Source: Spiroplasma tabanidicola (GTDB taxonomy: Bacteria; Bacillota_I; Bacilli_A; Mycoplasmatales; Mycoplasmataceae). Taken from it: a stretch of DNA of 64,000 nucleotides. The DNA lies in NCBI RefSeq assembly GCF_009730595.1, contig NZ_CP046276.1:1-64000 (forward strand), written 5' to 3'. The translations under genes and the position numbers were made by a program. The notes below the pieces were generated by a model, which saw only the letters and a list, made by a program, of their open reading frames with translations, was not told the DNA's origin and did not search any database. Below, in pieces: positions 62,221 to 64,000 of this stretch. The stretch's first letter is position 1. Each line of letters starts with the position of its first letter.

Positions 62221-62250
62221 AAAACTCTTTATTATTTAAAGAGTTTTTTT
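62221..62250 (+). terminator. Terminator after the 61.3-kb lipoprotein
   Basis: AAACTCTTT (62222-62230) pairs with AAAGAGTTT (62238-62246), followed by a T-run. Confidence 0.8.
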
Positions 62251-62441
62251 ATCCTTAAATTGGAAAAACTTTTATATATAGTAGAAAATAATTTTTCTTA
62301 CAAAATTATAAAATTTGATATTATATTATTGTCATTTAGTATGATTAAATAGTTTTAAACTATTAAGATATTCTAAATGAAAAATTTTTATAGTAGAAAA
62401 TAATTAAATTTTAGAAAATGATACAGGAAGGAATAAAACAA

Positions 62442-63587
62442 ATGAAAAAATTATTAAGTTTATTAGGAGCAATGGGAATGGTTGCTACCTCAAGTAGTGT
62501 TACTGTAGCATGTAATAAAGATTCAAAAACAGATTTAAGTGCATTATCTACTAAAGCATTAGGAGATATTTCAGGATCAGGAGATTTACCAGTTGCTGCA
62601 GATTTAGTAAAAGCAATCAACAAAGTAAATAGTAACTATGGATTATCAAATAGTGATGTTGAATTAGACGGAGCAGCTACTACTGAAAAAGCAACTTTAA
62701 AGGCTAAATCAACTTCAACTAAATTTACAGGAAAAGTAGTAGTCACTTATAAATATACAAAAGCAACTACAGATACTAAAAAGGATTTAAGTGAAGCTGT
62801 TAAAACTAAGGAATTAGGAGAATGAGAAGGAGTTGGTTCATTACCAACTATAGATGAAGTTGTAGAACAAGTAAATTTAAAAAATGAAGGTTTAAATTTA
62901 AGTAAAGCAGATGTTCAAATGGCAAAAATTTCAGATGATAAAGATTTAACAAAAGGAGCAAAATTAACAGCATTATCTGACTCAGCTGGTTTTTCAGGTA
63001 GTGTGGAAGTTACATACACATATACACAAACTAAAAAAACAAGCATTGGAACAGTTGCGGATCAAAATGTTAAAGTTTTTGATAAAGCTGCAAGTTTTGA
63101 CGTTACAATTTCTAATCCAACTAGTGATGGTGCATTAACAGCTCAGGAAGCATCTTCATCTGGAATGCTAAGTGAAATTAAAGTTGAAAAAAAAGAAGCT
63201 GGAAAATGAACTGTTAAATATGATGTAATAGCTGGAAAAGCTAATGAAAAAGATAATGGTGAAGCAAAAGAGAGTTTTCCTACAGTAATAAATCTTGCAT
63301 ATGGAAATTTAACTAAAAAAGTAAATGTTATAGTAGTTAAAAATGATTTAAATTTATTAATACCATTCGGTACATATACATTTTCATGAGTTGATGACAA
63401 ACCTACAGCAACTGAATTAGCAAATTATTGAAATAGTCAACATCAAGACCAAAAAATATCTGAAAGTGATTTTGATTTGACAAATAATTCAGGAGATAAA
63501 GAAAACGGTGTAGGAGCAACAGTAAAAGCTAAAAAAGAGTCTAAATTATTATATGGTACAACAACTATTCAAATAAAAAACTCATAA
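62442..63587 (+). CDS. Modular lipoprotein
   Basis: A 381-residue lipoprotein; signal peptide MKKLLSLLGAMGMVATSSSV, lipid cysteine C24. Two 'A' modules (ALGDISGSGDLPVAADLVKA ... FTGKVVVTYKYTK; WEGVGSLPTIDEVVEQVNLK ... FSGSVEVTYTYTQ) are followed by an Ig-like C module and a divergent final A module (PFGTYTFSWVDDKPTATELA ... YGTTTIQIK). TGA codons at 62823, 63207, 63388 and 63430 encode Trp. It has AGGAAGGA upstream and lacks the +1 hairpin of its neighbours. Confidence 0.83.
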
Positions 63588-63595
63588 TTTAATTA

Positions 63596-63626
63596 TAAAT
63601 TTGCGTATTGAAGCGCAAATTTTTAT
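63596..63626 (+). terminator. Terminator after the 62.4-kb lipoprotein
   Basis: AAATTTGCG (63597-63605) pairs with CGCAAATTT (63614-63622), followed by T-rich sequence. Confidence 0.8.
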
Positions 63627-63700
63627 TTTAATTAAAAAAGTACATAATAAATTAATTATAAAGTATTTTAGTTTAAATAATAAAGACTTGAATGACATAA

Positions 63701-63742
63701 CATAAATAGACCATTTAATATAAAATAAATGGTCTATTTATG
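63701..63742. other. Perfect 17-bp inverted repeat
   Basis: CATAAATAGACCATTTA (63701-63717) and TAAATGGTCTATTTATG (63726-63742) are exact reverse complements with an 8-base loop. The T-rich tract after it is broken by CC. Already downstream of a terminator, it may be a second, possibly bidirectional, terminator or a protein-binding site. Confidence 0.6.
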
Positions 63743-63943
63743 TTTCCTTTTTATACTTGTAATTATTAATAAGTTTTCAAATAATTATAATAAATTATAA
63801 AACCTAAAATCTTTTATAAGTAAAAATGTATATTTAAAAATATGAAAAAAATTTTATTCATTTAAGTGATTGAATATTAATAGTGAGAAATAATATTTTT
63901 TTTACCAATTTAGTTGCGATAAGTTCTTAAAAAAGGAGTGAGA

Positions 63944-64000
63944 ATGAGTATGAAAAAAATTATAGCTTTTGTAAGCATTATATTTTTGCCTATGCCTTTA
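63944..64000 (+). CDS. Start of a gene cut by the window end (signal peptide)
   Basis: ATG 63944 lies 6 bases after AAAGGAG. The visible 19 residues (MSMKKIIAFVSIIFLPMPL) look like a signal peptide or first membrane segment, differing from the MKKLLS family. The rest lies outside the window, so the product cannot be named. Confidence 0.55.
   Translation, partial: MSMKKIIAFVSIIFLPMPL

Overview
The window is AT-rich and reads UGA as tryptophan: most long genes contain in-frame TGA codons at conserved tryptophan positions, and many genes look broken under the standard code. Base 1 is the ATG of dnaA, so the sequence has been rotated to the origin. The code, the tiny 4.5S RNA, the Bacillus-like gene order and the many lipoproteins starting MKKLLS...AC point to a mollicute of the Spiroplasma/Entomoplasma/Mesoplasma group. 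I cannot name the species.

Region 1 (1-28.4 kb) is almost entirely housekeeping: dnaA-dnaN-gyrB-gyrA-serS, two perfect parS-type sites, 4.5S RNA, tadA-dnaX-recR-tmk-holB-trmN6-tilS-ftsH, hslO, an ABC ATPase with a repeat-rich N-terminal extension, a DUF1904-like gene, dus-lysS-asnA, an IspD-like gene, a lipoprotein, rpsF-ssb-rpsR, rplI-dnaB and another lipoprotein. Many genes overlap or are spaced by a few bases, indicating long operons.

Region 2 (28.4-42 kb) begins with a decayed patch carrying IS3-type transposase fragments. Next comes an 876-residue low-complexity Q/N- and D/E/K-rich protein, then ung, an ECF S-component, and a Bacillus-like cysS-rlmB-sigH-rpmG-secE-nusG block followed by rplK-rplA. 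The sigH position holds a divergent sigma-70-like protein. A structured non-coding stretch lies before rplK.

Region 3 (42-52 kb) is accessory. It has a MerR-like regulator, an EIIA-EIIB-EIIC PTS permease with a C-terminal coiled coil, and a GH1 6-phospho-beta-glucosidase, together a beta-glucoside uptake and cleavage module. After one intact and one broken lipoprotein gene comes an AAA ATPase/subtilisin-like protease pair preceded by three direct repeats. This pair matches the IetAS-type toxin-antitoxin/anti-phage architecture.

Region 4 (52-64 kb) is a lipoprotein island. Its lipoproteins are mosaics of at least three recurring modules behind a nearly identical signal peptide. It contains a 173-bp perfect duplication inside one gene, a pseudogene with homopolymer indels, an intact IS1202/ISNCY-type element with a 29-bp target duplication, and the end of a decayed relative of that element. 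Three of the genes share a hairpin placed at the predicted transcription start (+1), directly before the ribosome binding site. Together these suggest a surface-antigen family that varies by recombination, slippage and IS insertion.
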